A DNA stretch of 64,000 nucleotides from Acidovorax sp. T1. Its GTDB lineage: Bacteria; Pseudomonadota; Gammaproteobacteria; Burkholderiales; Burkholderiaceae_C. Made by a program: the position numbers and the translations under genes. Positions 9,230-18,280 of this stretch are shown here, in pieces (position 1 is the stretch's first letter; every line of letters begins with the position of its first letter). The stretch covers positions 992,001-1,056,000 of the forward strand of contig NZ_CP021648.1 of assembly GCF_002176815.1 (NCBI RefSeq), written 5' to 3'. Under the pieces are notes generated by a model. The model was not told the DNA's origin and did no database searches. It was given only the letters and a program-made list of their open reading frames with translations.

Positions 9230-10240
9230 ATGCAAACCGCACAAACAGCCCTGTGGGTTGTGGTCCTGCTCGTGGCGCTGGCCATCCTGTTCGACTTCAT
9301 GAACGGGTTTCACGACGCTGCCAATTCGATTGCAACGGTGGTGTCCACCGGCGTGCTCAAGCCGGCCCAGGCCGTCCTGTTTGCCGCGTTTTTCAACGTG
9401 GTGGCCATTTTTGTCTTCCACCTGAGCGTAGCGGCCACGGTGGGCAAGGGCATTGTCCAGCCCGGCGTGGTGGACACCCATGTGGTGTTCGGCGCGCTGG
9501 TGGGGGCCATCACCTGGAACGTGATCACCTGGTATTACGGCATTCCCAGCAGCTCATCGCATGCGCTGATCGGCGGCATTGTGGGCGCCGTGATCGCCAA
9601 GGCGGGGTCTGGTTCGCTGGTGTCCTCGGGCATCCTGAAGACGGTGGCCTTCATTTTTGTGTCGCCGCTGCTGGGGTTCCTGCTCGGCTCGCTCATGATG
9701 GTGGCGGTGTCGTGGATCTTCCGGCGCGCCCGTCCCAGCAAGGTGGACAAGTGGTTTCGCCGCCTGCAACTGGTGTCCGCCGGGGCCTACAGCCTGGGGC
9801 ATGGTGGCAATGATGCGCAAAAGACCATTGGCATCATCTGGCTGCTGCTGATTGCCACGGGGTATGCGTCGGCGTCGGACGCCTCGCCGCCCACCTGGAC
9901 CATCGCGAGTTGCTACGTGGCCATTGGCCTCGGCACCATGTTCGGCGGCTGGCGCATCGTCAAGACGATGGGGCAGAAGATCACCAAGCTCAAGCCCGTG
10001 GGCGGGTTCTGCGCGGAAACGGGCGGGGCGCTGACGCTGTTCCTGGCCACCGCGCTGGGGATTCCCGTGTCCACCACCCACACCATCACCGGCGCCATTG
10101 TCGGCGTGGGTTCCACGCAGCGCGCGAGCGCAGTGCGCTGGGGCGTGGCGGGCAACATCATCTGGGCCTGGGTGCTGACGATTCCGGCCAGCGCCTTCGT
10201 TGCGGCCATTGCCTACTGGGTCAGCCTGCAGCTGTACTGA
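9230..10240 (+). CDS. pit: Inorganic phosphate transporter, PiT family
   Basis: A 336-aa inner-membrane phosphate (metal-phosphate)/H+ symporter. The two PiT signature repeats are present: FDFMNGFHDAANSIATVVSTGVL near residue 24 and GAYSLGHGGNDAQKTIGIIWL near 185. It also has GIPSSSSHALIGGIVGA and GIPVSTTHTITGAIVGVG. About ten membrane segments are expected. The shorter length (about 336 against 490 in E. coli PitA) is usual for DUF47-linked transporters. A bidirectional terminator follows. Confidence 0.93.
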   Translation: MQTAQTALWVVVLLVALAILFDFMNGFHDAANSIATVVSTGVLKPAQAVLFAAFFNVVAIFVFHLSVAATVGKGIVQPGVVDTHVVFGALVGAITWNVITWYYGIPSSSSHALIGGIVGAVIAKAGSGSLVSSGILKTVAFIFVSPLLGFLLGSLMMVAVSWIFRRARPSKVDKWFRRLQLVSAGAYSLGHGGNDAQKTIGIIWLLLIATGYASASDASPPTWTIASCYVAIGLGTMFGGWRIVKTMGQKITKLKPVGGFCAETGGALTLFLATALGIPVSTTHTITGAIVGVGSTQRASAVRWGVAGNIIWAWVLTIPASAFVAAIAYWVSLQLY

Positions 10241-10249
10241 AGCCGCAAG

Positions 10250-10307
10250 ATGCTATTAAAAAAAGAGCTTCCAGCGTTTGATACACAAGCGCTGGAAGCT
10301 CTTTTTC
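10250..10307. terminator. Bidirectional terminator built from a dispersed repeat
   Basis: AAAAGAGCTTCCAGCG (10261-10276) pairs perfectly with the complementary arm at 10290-10305, flanked by A and T runs. It sits between convergent pit (+) and the TM2 gene (-). The head TGCTATTAAAAAAAGAGCTT is the second head type of the dispersed repeat family, so a repeat has become or is the terminator. Confidence 0.85.
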
Positions 10308-10321
10308 CTTGAAATCCGTCG

Positions 10322-10768
10322 CTATTGCGAGATCTTGCGGGCTTCCTCGATCTGGTACTCGAAATAGCGCTGAAAGCTGAAGGCCAGACTAGCCATCAGC
10401 ACGGTCGTTCCGAACATCAGCGCCAGGCCGATGGCGAAAATCGTGGCCCACCGCGTGCGGCCGGCAGGCACATCGGGCGCAGCCGTCGGGTTGAAGCGGG
10501 CGTTCCATTTTTCCGGCGTCGTCAGGCCAAACAGAATGGCTTGCAGGGCGCAGCCGGCGATGGTGAACCCGAGCAGCGGGATCAGCACCCAGCTGTAATG
10601 ATCGTCCTGCCCCAGCTCCTGCACCCGCTGGATGCCATACAGGCCCAGCGCCGTGGGAATGGGCAGCAGCCAGCCGAGCATGTCGCCAAGGCCATGAAGA
10701 TAAAAGCGATGCAGGCCCAAAGGCCCGCCCACGAAGGCGAGCCAGGCGGCCACGGTCTTGTTTTTCAT
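10322..10768 (-). CDS. TM2-domain-like membrane protein of unknown function
   Basis: 148 aa from the ATG at 10768 (an upstream in-frame extension has no ribosome-binding support). The N-terminus KNKTVAAWLAFVGGPLGLHRFYLHGLGD matches the TM2 motif (two membrane helices joined by a short turn). Two further hydrophobic segments follow: WVLIPLLGFTIAGCALQAILFGL and TIFAIGLALMFGTTVLMASLAF. Function is unknown. Confidence 0.75.
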   Translation of the reverse strand: MKNKTVAAWLAFVGGPLGLHRFYLHGLGDMLGWLLPIPTALGLYGIQRVQELGQDDHYSWVLIPLLGFTIAGCALQAILFGLTTPEKWNARFNPTAAPDVPAGRTRWATIFAIGLALMFGTTVLMASLAFSFQRYFEYQIEEARKISQ

Positions 10769-10858
10769 CGCCGGGCCGCCCCAAGATGAAAAGCGGCCCA
10801 CTTTTGGGGCAGTGACCACACGAAGTGGGGAGCGTGGGGGTTATTGTTCATGTCCCGA

Positions 10859-11380
10859 TTATTCCGGTGAAGTGGTGTCACCGGCGCCCAGGGTCTTTTC
10901 CATCAGCACGATGTCGCGCCAGGCACCGAATTTCCAGCCCATTGAACGCAGCACGCCGACGTCGGTGAAGCCCAGCGCGCGGTGCAATCCGATCGAGCCC
11001 GCGTTGGCCGAGTCGCCAATCACGGCCAGCAGCTTGCGCACGCCGGCAGCCTCGGCCTGCACCGCCAGTTCGGCCAGCAGTTTGCGCCCCACACCCATGC
11101 CGCGTGCGCTGTCGGCCACATAAATCGAATCTTCGGCAGAGAAGCGGTAGGCCGGGCGCGGCTTGAACCAGTTGACATAGGCGAAACCCAGAATCTGGCC
11201 ATCTTTTTCGGCCACCAGCCAGGGCAGGCCGCGCGCCAGCACGTCGGCGCGGCGTGCAGCCATGTCGGTTTCGGAGGGTGGGTCGATCTCGAACGTGCCC
11301 GTGCCGTGCAGCACATGGTGGGCATAGATGGCGGTGATCGCGGGCAGGTCGCTGTCGGCACTTGGACGAATAATGGGCAT
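10859..11380 (-). CDS. GNAT N-acetyltransferase, phosphinothricin/methionine-sulfoximine acetyltransferase type
   Basis: 173 aa. The GNAT acetyl-CoA loop is ADSARGMGVGRKLL (R/QxxGxG/A). The N-terminus IRPSADSDLPAITAIYAHHVLHGTGTFEIDPPSETDM and the segment GFAYVNWFKPRPAYRFSAEDSIYV match the Pat/Bar-like branch, whose members acetylate phosphinothricin, methionine sulfoximine or sulfone. Substrate is not proven. It is divergent from rpsP. Confidence 0.88.
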   Translation of the reverse strand: MPIIRPSADSDLPAITAIYAHHVLHGTGTFEIDPPSETDMAARRADVLARGLPWLVAEKDGQILGFAYVNWFKPRPAYRFSAEDSIYVADSARGMGVGRKLLAELAVQAEAAGVRKLLAVIGDSANAGSIGLHRALGFTDVGVLRSMGWKFGAWRDIVLMEKTLGAGDTTSPE

Positions 11381-11527
11381 GGAGGAGGGAAATGGATATA
11401 ATCGCGGGCTTTGCAGCGTGTCGCTGGCCGGGTGGCCATGTCGCGTGTCTCAAGCGTTGCGAATATGGTTGCAAATACTGTGGCTCAAGGCAAATGTTGC
11501 CGGAGTTCACCACCCGAAGGATAAATC
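11381..11527 (+). promoter_or_regulatory. Divergent promoter region of the rpsP operon
   Basis: A TATAAT -10 lies at 11397-11402, with no clear -35 at the expected distance. The long leader before rpsP may hold regulatory structure. Confidence 0.4.
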
Positions 11528-11779
11528 ATGGTCGTCATTCGACTTTCCCGCGGCGGCTCCAAAGGTCGTCCTTTTTTCAACATCGTCGTTGCTGACAAGC
11601 GCGTGCGCCGTGATGGCCGCTTCATCGAGCGCATCGGCTTCTACAACCCCACCGCCAAGGAATCCGAAGAAGGCCTGCGCATCGTGCAAGACCGTCTGAC
11701 GTACTGGCAAAGCGTGGGCGCCCAGTCCTCGCCCACGGTGGACCGCCTGATCAAGCAAGCCGCCAAGAAGACTGCTTAA
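11528..11779 (+). CDS. rpsP: 30S ribosomal protein S16
   Basis: 83 aa, normal length. It starts [41 protein letters not shown], the S16 signature, and ends in a Lys/Ala tail. It binds 16S rRNA early in 30S assembly. First gene of rpsP-rimM-trmD-rplS. An AAGGATAA ribosome-binding site lies just upstream. Confidence 0.97.
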   Translation: MVVIRLSRGGSKGRPFFNIVVADKRVRRDGRFIERIGFYNPTAKESEEGLRIVQDRLTYWQSVGAQSSPTVDRLIKQAAKKTA

Positions 11780-11788
11780 AGCTCCCCG

Positions 11789-11840
11789 AAAAGGGCGGGT
11801 TCCGTTGGCTTGCCCGGCGGAACCCGCCCTTTTCTTTTTT
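11789..11840 (+). terminator. Strong intra-operon terminator/attenuator between rpsP and rimM
   Basis: A 16-base arm (11789-11804) pairs perfectly with 11818-11833, followed by TCTTTTTT. This is a full Rho-independent terminator only 15 bases before the rimM start, so it probably lowers expression of the modification genes relative to S16. Confidence 0.85.
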
Positions 11841-11854
11841 GCACGAAATACACC

Positions 11855-12424
11855 ATGGCTGCACCCCTGACGCTCGAACCCGCCGAACTCCCTGCCGATG
11901 CCGTCGAGGTTGGGCGCATTGCCGATGCCTGGGGCGTCAAGGGCTGGTTCAAGGTGGTGTCGCACAGCACCACGCCCGAGGCCCTGTTTGCCGCCAAGCG
12001 CTGGTATCTGCAGCCATCCGAGCGCGGTGCCAAGACGTTTTCCGGCACGGTGCAGTTGCAGATTCGCCAGGCCAAGGACCATTCCGACACAGTGGTGGCC
12101 TGGGCGCAGGGCATTGACGACCGCGATGCCGCCGAGGCCTTGCGGGGCGCGCGCATTTTTGTGCCGCGGTCGGGCTTCCCTGCCACCACGCAAGACGAGT
12201 ACTACTGGGTGGATCTGATCGGCCTCTCGGTCGTCAACCGCGAAGGTGTGGCGCTGGGCCAGGTGCAGGAGCTGATGTCCACCGGACCGCAGACCGTGCT
12301 GGTGCTGGCCTACGCGCAAGACGGCAAGACCCAGGAGCGCATGATTCCGTTCGTCTCGGCGTTTGTTGACCAGGTGGATTTGCCCGAAAAGCGCATCACG
12401 GTGGACTGGCAGCCGGACTACTGA
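11855..12424 (+). CDS. rimM: Ribosome maturation factor RimM
   Basis: 189 aa from ATG 11855. It has the N-terminal barrel (EVGRIADAWGVKGWFKV) and the C-terminal PRC barrel (YYWVDLIGLSVVNREGVALGQVQELMSTGPQTVLVL), ending ERMIPFVSAFVDQVDLPEKRITVDW. RimM binds S19 and 16S rRNA during 30S maturation. It lies downstream of the terminator hairpin and 29 bases before trmD. Confidence 0.96.
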   Translation: MAAPLTLEPAELPADAVEVGRIADAWGVKGWFKVVSHSTTPEALFAAKRWYLQPSERGAKTFSGTVQLQIRQAKDHSDTVVAWAQGIDDRDAAEALRGARIFVPRSGFPATTQDEYYWVDLIGLSVVNREGVALGQVQELMSTGPQTVLVLAYAQDGKTQERMIPFVSAFVDQVDLPEKRITVDWQPDY

Positions 12425-12453
12425 TCGGCCCGCGCCTTGGCGCGCCGCGCACC

Positions 12454-13212
12454 ATGCGTTTTGACATCATCACCCTGTTTCCGGAGTTGTTCGCGCCGTT
12501 TCTGGCCAGCGGTGTGACCCGCCGCGCCTACGCCAGCGGGCAGGTCGATGTGCATTTGTGGAATCCACGCGACCATGCCGAGGGCAACTATCGCCGCGTG
12601 GACGACCGCCCCTTTGGCGGTGGCCCGGGCATGGTGATGCTGGCCGAGCCGCTGGCGCGTTGCCTGGTGGCCATCCGGGCCGAACGCGGCGAGCCTGAAG
12701 ACGGCCAGGCGCCGCTGGTTCTTTTTTCGCCCATCGGCGACACCCTCAACCACGCTGCGGTGGAGCGCTGGTCGGCCAGTGCCGGCGCTGTTTTGCTGTG
12801 CGGGCGCTACGAAGGGATCGACCAGCGCTTTATCGATGCCCATGTCGATCTGCAGATGAGCCTGGGTGATTTCGTGCTGTCGGGCGGTGAAATTGCCGCC
12901 ATGGCCTTGCTCGATGCCGTGGCCCGCCTGCAACCGGGCGTGCTCAATGACGAGGGCAGCCACCAGCTCGACAGCTTCAACCCCGCGCTCGATGGCCTGC
13001 TCGATTGCCCCCACTACACCCGCCCCGAGGAGTGGGCGGGGCGTCCGGTGCCCGCGCCGCTGATGTCTGGCCACCATGCCCAGATCGAGCGCTGGCGGCG
13101 CGACCAGCGCCTGGCCATCACCGCCCAGCACCGGCCCGACCTGATCGATGCTGCACGCAAAGCGGGGCGCCTTGCGCCCGCCGATGAGGCGTTCTTGGCC
13201 AAGCTGGCCTGA
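12454..13212 (+). CDS. trmD: tRNA (guanine-N1-)-methyltransferase TrmD
   Basis: 252 aa SPOUT methyltransferase that makes m1G37. Seen: [42 protein letters not shown], the SAM trefoil knot [15 protein letters not shown] and [23 protein letters not shown], and the catalytic Asp in [14 protein letters not shown]. It also has HYTRPEEW and the usual C-terminus. The rplS promoter lies in its last codons. Confidence 0.97.
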   Translation: MRFDIITLFPELFAPFLASGVTRRAYASGQVDVHLWNPRDHAEGNYRRVDDRPFGGGPGMVMLAEPLARCLVAIRAERGEPEDGQAPLVLFSPIGDTLNHAAVERWSASAGAVLLCGRYEGIDQRFIDAHVDLQMSLGDFVLSGGEIAAMALLDAVARLQPGVLNDEGSHQLDSFNPALDGLLDCPHYTRPEEWAGRPVPAPLMSGHHAQIERWRRDQRLAITAQHRPDLIDAARKAGRLAPADEAFLAKLA

Positions 13213-13223
13213 ATTGCTATAAT
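13195..13223 (+). promoter_or_regulatory. rplS: Sigma-70 promoter for rplS
   Basis: TTGGCC (13195-13200), a 17-base spacer, and TATAAT (13218-13223). It lies at the 3' end of trmD and gives an untranslated leader of about 120 bases for rplS. Confidence 0.7.
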
Positions 13224-13352
13224 CAAAGGCTTTTCGATCCTCTGGCCGGCCGTTTTGCCCAGAGGCTTTGCCTGCAAAGCCTGCCGCAAAACCCTGAATC
13301 GTCAATCCCGACGCTGCCATTTTTGGCGCGGACAAGATCGTTGGATACCCAA

Positions 13353-13739
13353 ATGAACCTGATCCAGACCCTGGAAGCGGAAGAAATTGCCCGCTTGAAC
13401 AAGACGATTCCCGTGTTTGCCCCTGGCGACACCGTTATCGTGAGCGTGAACGTGGTTGAAGGCACGCGCAAGCGCGTGCAGGCCTACGAAGGCGTGGTGA
13501 TTGCCAAGCGCAATCGCGGCCTGAACAGCGGTTTCACCGTGCGCAAGATCTCCAGCGGCGAAGGCGTGGAACGCACGTTCCAGACCTACAGCCCGCTGAT
13601 CGCCAACATCGAAGTCAAGCGCCGCGGTGATGTGCGCCGCGCCAAGCTGTACTACCTGCGTGAACGCAGCGGCAAGTCGGCGCGTATCAAGGAAAAGCTG
13701 CCTTCGCGCGTCAAGGTGGCAGCCCCCGTCGCCGCATAA
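13353..13739 (+). CDS. rplS: 50S ribosomal protein L19
   Basis: 128 aa from ATG 13353. [56 protein letters not shown] and [23 protein letters not shown] are the L19 signature. It sits at the 30S-50S interface. A 5' extension (to 13323) lacks a ribosome-binding site. Confidence 0.97.
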   Translation: MNLIQTLEAEEIARLNKTIPVFAPGDTVIVSVNVVEGTRKRVQAYEGVVIAKRNRGLNSGFTVRKISSGEGVERTFQTYSPLIANIEVKRRGDVRRAKLYYLRERSGKSARIKEKLPSRVKVAAPVAA

Positions 13740-13761
13740 GGCACTGGCTATCCCTGACCGG

Positions 13762-13800
13762 AGCCGCTACAGCATCTGCCTGTAGCGGCTTTTTTGTTTT
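13762..13800 (+). terminator. Rho-independent terminator of the rplS operon
   Basis: AGCCGCTACAG (13762-13772) pairs with CTGTAGCGGCT (13780-13790), then TTTTTGTTTTT. Confidence 0.9.
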
Positions 13801-13816
13801 TGCGGCCCCTTGGGTC

Positions 13817-14554
13817 TTGTGTTCCAGGCTTGTCGTGAATCCGTTGCCCACCTCTGTTCCATCGGCCCTCCCTGTGTCGCTGTCAACGCTGCCCGATTTC
13901 GACCCTCGCGCCGTCCCGGTGGTGGGGGTGGACGCGCATCTGCCCGCCGTACCGGCACAGGCCCAGACGCCACAGGCCCTGCGGGCGCGTTTTGCCCACC
14001 CGCCTGTGTGGACGCCCGAGGTGGTGCTGGAAAAGAAATTCATGAACCGCGAACCGGCCCATGCCTCCGTGCTGGTGCCCATCGTGCTGCGCGACCAGCC
14101 CATGGTGCTGCTCACCGAGCGCACGGCGCATCTGTCCACCCACTCAGGCCAGGTGGCCTTTCCGGGCGGGCGGGCGGATGCGGAAGATGCCTCTACGGCC
14201 GACACCGCCTTGCGCGAGGCCGAAGAAGAAGTGGGGCTGGAGCGGCGCTTTGTCGAAGTGCTGGGCGTGCTGCCCACCTATGTCACCGGCTCTTCGTTCA
14301 TCATCACGCCGGTGGTCGCGCTGGTGCAACCAGACTGCGCGCTGCACCCCAATCCCTATGAAGTGGCCGATGTGTTCGAGGTGCCGCTGGCGTTTTTGCT
14401 CAATCCGGCCCACCACCAGCGCCACATTTTTGAGTGGCAAGGCATTCGCCGCGAGTGGTTTTCCATGCCCTACCAGGATGGCGACAAAAGCCGCTACATC
14501 TGGGGCGCCACGGCCGGCATGCTGCGCAACTTTTATCGCTTCATGCAGGCGTGA
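13817..14554 (+). CDS. CoA pyrophosphatase, Nudix hydrolase (UPF0035/NudL type)
   Basis: About 245 aa. The start is uncertain: GTG 13817 and GTG 13835 are both possible and neither has a clear ribosome-binding site. The CoA-Nudix signature VLLTERTAHLSTHSGQVAFPGG is followed by the Nudix box with REAEEEVGL (Mg2+ ligands). The family cleaves CoA to 3'-phosphoadenosine phosphate and phosphopantetheine. It follows the rplS terminator and is probably separately transcribed. Confidence 0.88.
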   Translation: MCSRLVVNPLPTSVPSALPVSLSTLPDFDPRAVPVVGVDAHLPAVPAQAQTPQALRARFAHPPVWTPEVVLEKKFMNREPAHASVLVPIVLRDQPMVLLTERTAHLSTHSGQVAFPGGRADAEDASTADTALREAEEEVGLERRFVEVLGVLPTYVTGSSFIITPVVALVQPDCALHPNPYEVADVFEVPLAFLLNPAHHQRHIFEWQGIRREWFSMPYQDGDKSRYIWGATAGMLRNFYRFMQA

Positions 14555-14610
14555 GGGCGCGGCGATGCTGTGTGGCCCAAATACGCGCCACGCCAGTATC
14601 ATTGCCCTCC

Positions 14611-15597
14611 ATGAGCTTCTTCGCCATCCTGTTCGCGCTGCTGATCGAGCAGGCCCGTCCCCTGGCCCGCACCAACCCCATACATGCGGGACTGCGGGCG
14701 TGGGCCTTATCGGTCAGCCGCAATTTCGACGCGGGCAAGCCTCACCACGGCTGGGTGGCCTGGAGCCTCGCGGTCATCGTTCCCGCCCTGGTCACCCTGG
14801 GTATGCACTGGCTGCTGATGCTGGCACTGGGCTGGCCGTTTGCGGTGGTCTGGAGCGTGGCGGTGCTGTATGTCACCCTGGGGTTTCGCCAGTTCAGCCA
14901 CCATTTCACCGGCATTCGCGATGCGCTTGAAGAAGGCGATGAAGACCGCGCGCGCGAGCGTCTGGCTGACTGGCAGCAGGTGGACGTCGGTGCGCTGCCA
15001 CGCAGCGAGATCGTGCGCCATGTGATTGAGTATTCCGTGCTGTCGGCACACCGCCATGTGTTTGGCGTGCTGGCGTGGTTTTCTGTGCTGGCGGCGCTGG
15101 GCCTGGGGCCCACCGGCGCGGTGCTGTACCGGATGGCCGAATTTGTTTCGCGCTATTGGCAGTACAAGGAGCGCACGGGCGCTCAACTGGCCAGCCCGGC
15201 GTTGCGCCGCGCCTCGGCCCGGGCCTGGACCCTGATGGACTGGCTGCCCACGCGCATGACCGCCTTGAGCTTCGCGGTGGTGGGCAGCTTTGAAGAGGCC
15301 ATTGAAGGCTGGCGCTTTCATGCGCAGCGCTTTCCCAATGACAACGACGGCGTGGTGCTGGCCGCCACGGCGGGCGCGATCAACGTGCGGCTGGGTGGCG
15401 AGGCCCTGCGTGCCCGCGCCGATCTGCAGACACCGCAGGGGCTGGAAATCGAGGCCGACATGGGCGACAGCGACAGCACCCCCGGCCGCGAGCCCGAGGT
15501 GGGGCATCTGCGCAGCGTGGTGGGCCTCGTCTGGCGCTCCGTGGTGGTGTGGATGCTGCTGCTGGCGCTGTTGACCCTGGCGCGTTTGCTCGGCTGA
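14611..15597 (+). CDS. CobD/CbiB-family membrane protein
   Basis: 328 aa from ATG 14611. MSFFAILFALLIEQARPL and the segments WSLAVIVPALVTLGMHWLLML, VVWSVAVLYVTLGFRQFSHHF and VFGVLAWFSVLAALGLGPTGAVLYRM resemble the CobD/CbiB/AmpE group of multi-span proteins. True CbiB makes adenosylcobinamide from cobyric acid, but no cobalamin gene is near, so the role here is unproven. The FSHHFTGIRDALEEGDEDRARERLADWQQ loop is typical of the Burkholderiales version next to rsgA. Confidence 0.8.
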   Translation: MSFFAILFALLIEQARPLARTNPIHAGLRAWALSVSRNFDAGKPHHGWVAWSLAVIVPALVTLGMHWLLMLALGWPFAVVWSVAVLYVTLGFRQFSHHFTGIRDALEEGDEDRARERLADWQQVDVGALPRSEIVRHVIEYSVLSAHRHVFGVLAWFSVLAALGLGPTGAVLYRMAEFVSRYWQYKERTGAQLASPALRRASARAWTLMDWLPTRMTALSFAVVGSFEEAIEGWRFHAQRFPNDNDGVVLAATAGAINVRLGGEALRARADLQTPQGLEIEADMGDSDSTPGREPEVGHLRSVVGLVWRSVVVWMLLLALLTLARLLG

Positions 15598-15639
15598 TCG
15601 GCCGGCTTTCCACGGCCGTGTGGCCGATGTGGTAGTGGG

Positions 15640-16584
15640 TCAGTAGCGGGTGTGACTCAATTCGGCAAACAGGTCGCTATAAATTCGATAGCGACTTGCG
15701 CTTATTCCATCTGCGCCAGAGCCATTTTGGAGCGCATTGAGTACGCCGCAGCCCGGTTCGTGCAGATGGGTGCAGTTGTAGAACTTGCAGTCCGTGGCGT
15801 GGGCAGCGATGTCGGGCATGCAGGAGGCCAGCTGCATCGGGGCGATGTGCTGCAGGCCAAACTCCTGAAAACCTGGCGAATCAATCAGGGCCGTGGTGCG
15901 GGCGCTGTCCACCCAGTACCAGTTGGTGCTGGTGGTAGTGTGCTTGCCCGAGTTCAGAGCCTGTGAAATTTCGCCCGTCAGCACGGTGGCGCCGGGCACC
16001 AGCAGGTTGATCAGCGTGCTCTTGCCCGATCCCGAGGGCCCCAGCACCAGCGTGGTCTTGCCTTGCAGGTGCTGCATCAGCAGCGCGCGGTCCACGTCGC
16101 CCGACAGCGAGAGCGACAGCGGCAGCACGCCATAGTGGTGCCCGCCGCCCATGTGGCGGTAGGGCAGCAGGCGCTCCCAGGCGCGGGCAAAGGGCTCCAC
16201 CAGGTCGCTCTTGTTGAGTGCAATCAGCGGCTGGATGCCGGCAGCCTCGGCCGCGATCAACGCGCGGGCCAGCTGGCTTTCCGAGAACACCGGTTCGGCG
16301 GCGATCAGGATCAGGATCTGGTCGAGATTGGCGGCGAAGGACTTGGTGCGGATCTCGTCCTGGCGGTAGAACAGGTTGCGCCGCTCCAGCACTTTTTCGA
16401 TGGTGCCTTCCTCGCCCTGTCCCTTGGGAGGGGCCTGCCACAGCACCCTGTCGCCCACCACGGCCTGGCTCTTCTTGCCCCGCGGATGGCAGATGCGGCG
16501 CTGCCCGTCGGCGGTCTCCACCATGCAGTGGCGCCCGTGGCCGGCCACGACGAAACCTTCCATCAGGGCGCTGCGTTCAGTCAT
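15640..16584 (-). CDS. rsgA: Ribosome small subunit-dependent GTPase A (RsgA)
   Basis: 314 aa, circularly permuted GTPase with an N-terminal OB fold (residues about 8-60). The permuted G4 motif LNKSDL comes first, G1 GPSGSGKSTL follows, then G3 DSPGFQEFGL, and a C-terminal zinc finger (C...CKFYNCTHLHEPGC). It acts in late 30S maturation. Residues near the C-terminus (GADGISASRYRIYSDL) are encoded by a dispersed repeat copy. It heads a minus-strand run with phhB and the M48 protease. Confidence 0.96.
   Translation of the reverse strand: MTERSALMEGFVVAGHGRHCMVETADGQRRICHPRGKKSQAVVGDRVLWQAPPKGQGEEGTIEKVLERRNLFYRQDEIRTKSFAANLDQILILIAAEPVFSESQLARALIAAEAAGIQPLIALNKSDLVEPFARAWERLLPYRHMGGGHHYGVLPLSLSLSGDVDRALLMQHLQGKTTLVLGPSGSGKSTLINLLVPGATVLTGEISQALNSGKHTTTSTNWYWVDSARTTALIDSPGFQEFGLQHIAPMQLASCMPDIAAHATDCKFYNCTHLHEPGCGVLNALQNGSGADGISASRYRIYSDLFAELSHTRY
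15672..15730 (+). repeat. Dispersed repeat copy in the rsgA 3' end
   Basis: CGCTATAAATTCGATAGCGA, CTTGCGCTTATTCC, TCTGCGCCAGAG and CCATTTTGG match the intergenic family. It is in frame and encodes the C-terminal residues of RsgA. Confidence 0.65.
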
Positions 16585-16602
16585 GGGGGCGGGCGGCGAT
16601 GC

Positions 16603-16938
16603 TCATGCCAGCAGGGCGTCGAACCGGGACGCGCAATCGAAGTCGGTGGCGGAGATGCCCTGCACGTCGTGCGTGTTCAGGCGCACCACACAGCGGTTGT
16701 AGTGCACCGACAGGTCGGGGTGGTGGTCTTGTGCATTGGCAACAAAGGCCACGGCATTCACGAACGAAATGGTTTCGTAGTAATTGGCGAAATGGAAGGT
16801 CTTTTCGATGGCCACCTGGGCGCCATCGCCAGCCAGCGACCAGCCTTCGATCTTGGCCAGATTTGCTACTATTTCTGTAGCTGTCAGCGCACGGCGAGTG
16901 TGCGCTAACCAGTCTTTTTTCTTCAACATCGTGGTCAT
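16603..16938 (-). CDS. phhB: 4a-hydroxytetrahydrobiopterin dehydratase (PCD/DCoH)
   Basis: 111 aa. It dehydrates 4a-hydroxytetrahydrobiopterin to recycle the pterin cofactor of phenylalanine hydroxylase, or may act in molybdopterin-related metabolism where no PhhA is present. Active-site pattern: FVNAVAFVANAQDHHPDLSVHYNRCVVRLNTHD (the EKxDHHP-type motif is present as AQDHHP). The N-terminal region KKDWLAHTRRALTATEIVANLA is encoded by a dispersed repeat copy. It starts inside the end of the M48 gene (4-base overlap). Confidence 0.92.
   Translation of the reverse strand: MTTMLKKKDWLAHTRRALTATEIVANLAKIEGWSLAGDGAQVAIEKTFHFANYYETISFVNAVAFVANAQDHHPDLSVHYNRCVVRLNTHDVQGISATDFDCASRFDALLA
16861..16920 (+). 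repeat. Dispersed repeat copy in phhB N-terminal codons
   Basis: ATTTGCTACTATTTCTGTAG, CTGTCAGCGCAC, GTGTGCGCTAACC and AGTCTTTTTT: head, hairpin arms (AGCGCAC/GTGTGCGCT) and T-rich tail of the family, read on the plus strand opposite to phhB. Confidence 0.6.
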
Positions 16939-18242
16939 GGTTGGGCGGGTGATGGCATGCGCGCCAGCCGCTCGGAAGCGGGCGGGTGCGAATAGTAGAA
17001 CTTCACATACACCGGGTCGGGGGTGAGCGTGGAGGCGTTGTCTTCGTAGAGCTTGAGCAGCGCCGCAGCGAGGTCGCCCCCGTTGGCCTGGGCCACGGCA
17101 TACGCGTCGGCTTCAAACTCGTGGCGGCGCGACAGCTGGGCAAACAGGGGCGCAATGAACAGCGTGAAAACAGGCACGGCCAGCAGGAAAAGCAGCAGGG
17201 CCAGCGCATCATTGGGCGCCGGGGCTACGGTCAGGTCCAGCGAAATGTTGGGGCGCACTCCCAGCCCGGTGTAGAACCACACCTGGGCGGACAGCCAGCC
17301 CAGCAGGGCAAAGCCGGCCAGGCTCAGGGCAAACAGACTTACCACGCGCTTGAGAATGTGGCGGTGCTTGAAGTGCCCCAGCTCATGGGCCAGCACGGCT
17401 TCGACTTCGCCCGGCGAGAGTTGGCGCAGCAGGGTGTCGTAGAAAACAACGCGCTTGGCGGCGCCAAAGCCCGTGAAATAGGCATTGGCGTGGGCGCTGC
17501 GGCGGCTGCCATCCATCACGAACAGCCCCTTGGCCGCAAAGCCGCAACGCTGCATCAGCGCCGTGACGCGGGCCTTGAGCGATTCATCTGCAAGTGGCTG
17601 GAACTTGTTGAACAGCGGCGCGATGAAGGTGGGATAGATCACCATCAGCAGCAGGTTGAATCCCATCCAGAAGCACCAGGCCCACAGCCACCACAGCGGG
17701 CCAGCCGCCCCCATCAACCACAGGATCAGCGCCGCAACGGGCAGGCCAATCAGGGTGCCCACGAGGGCGGACTTGGCCAGATCGGCCAGCCACAGTGCGG
17801 GCGTCATCTTGTTGAAGCCGAAACGCTGCTCGATCACGAAGGTCTGGTACAGCGTTACCGGCAGGTCGATGGCGGCGCTGATGACCACGAACGCGGCCAG
17901 CAAGGCCAGTTGCTGCCACATGCCGCCGCCCAGGGCGTCCAGCAGGGCCCGGTTCAGGACATCCAGCCCGCCCAGCAGTGTCCAGCCGAGCAAGACGGCG
18001 GCGCCCAGCGCCATCTCCAGCAGACTGAAACGGGCCTTGGTGATGGTGTAGTCGGCAGCCTTCTGGTGGGCGGCCAGCGCAATGCGCGTGGCAAAGGCCT
18101 CGGGCACGCTGGACCGGTGCTGGGCCACATGGCGAATCTGGCGCGAAGCCAGCCAGAACTTGAGCAACAGGCCGGCACAGATCACCGCAGCAAAGGCGAG
18201 TGTGAGGGCGGTGGAGGGCGAAACGGCGTCGGAAATGGGCAT
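16935..18242 (-). CDS. M48-family (Ste24-like) membrane zinc metalloprotease
   Basis: 435 aa. The N-terminal half has several membrane helices and the Ste24 N-terminal domain ([23 protein letters not shown]). The catalytic zinc motif is [10 protein letters not shown] and the third ligand lies in [13 protein letters not shown] further hydrophobic pair lies between them. Such proteases cleave membrane or prenylated-like peptides; in bacteria they act in membrane protein quality control. Substrate unknown. Confidence 0.9.
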   Translation of the reverse strand: MPISDAVSPSTALTLAFAAVICAGLLLKFWLASRQIRHVAQHRSSVPEAFATRIALAAHQKAADYTITKARFSLLEMALGAAVLLGWTLLGGLDVLNRALLDALGGGMWQQLALLAAFVVISAAIDLPVTLYQTFVIEQRFGFNKMTPALWLADLAKSALVGTLIGLPVAALILWLMGAAGPLWWLWAWCFWMGFNLLLMVIYPTFIAPLFNKFQPLADESLKARVTALMQRCGFAAKGLFVMDGSRRSAHANAYFTGFGAAKRVVFYDTLLRQLSPGEVEAVLAHELGHFKHRHILKRVVSLFALSLAGFALLGWLSAQVWFYTGLGVRPNISLDLTVAPAPNDALALLLFLLAVPVFTLFIAPLFAQLSRRHEFEADAYAVAQANGGDLAAALLKLYEDNASTLTPDPVYVKFYYSHPPASERLARMPSPAQP

Positions 18243-18280
18243 GTGGGGGCGAGTTTAGGCCATCAGCGACAATGCCCGCC

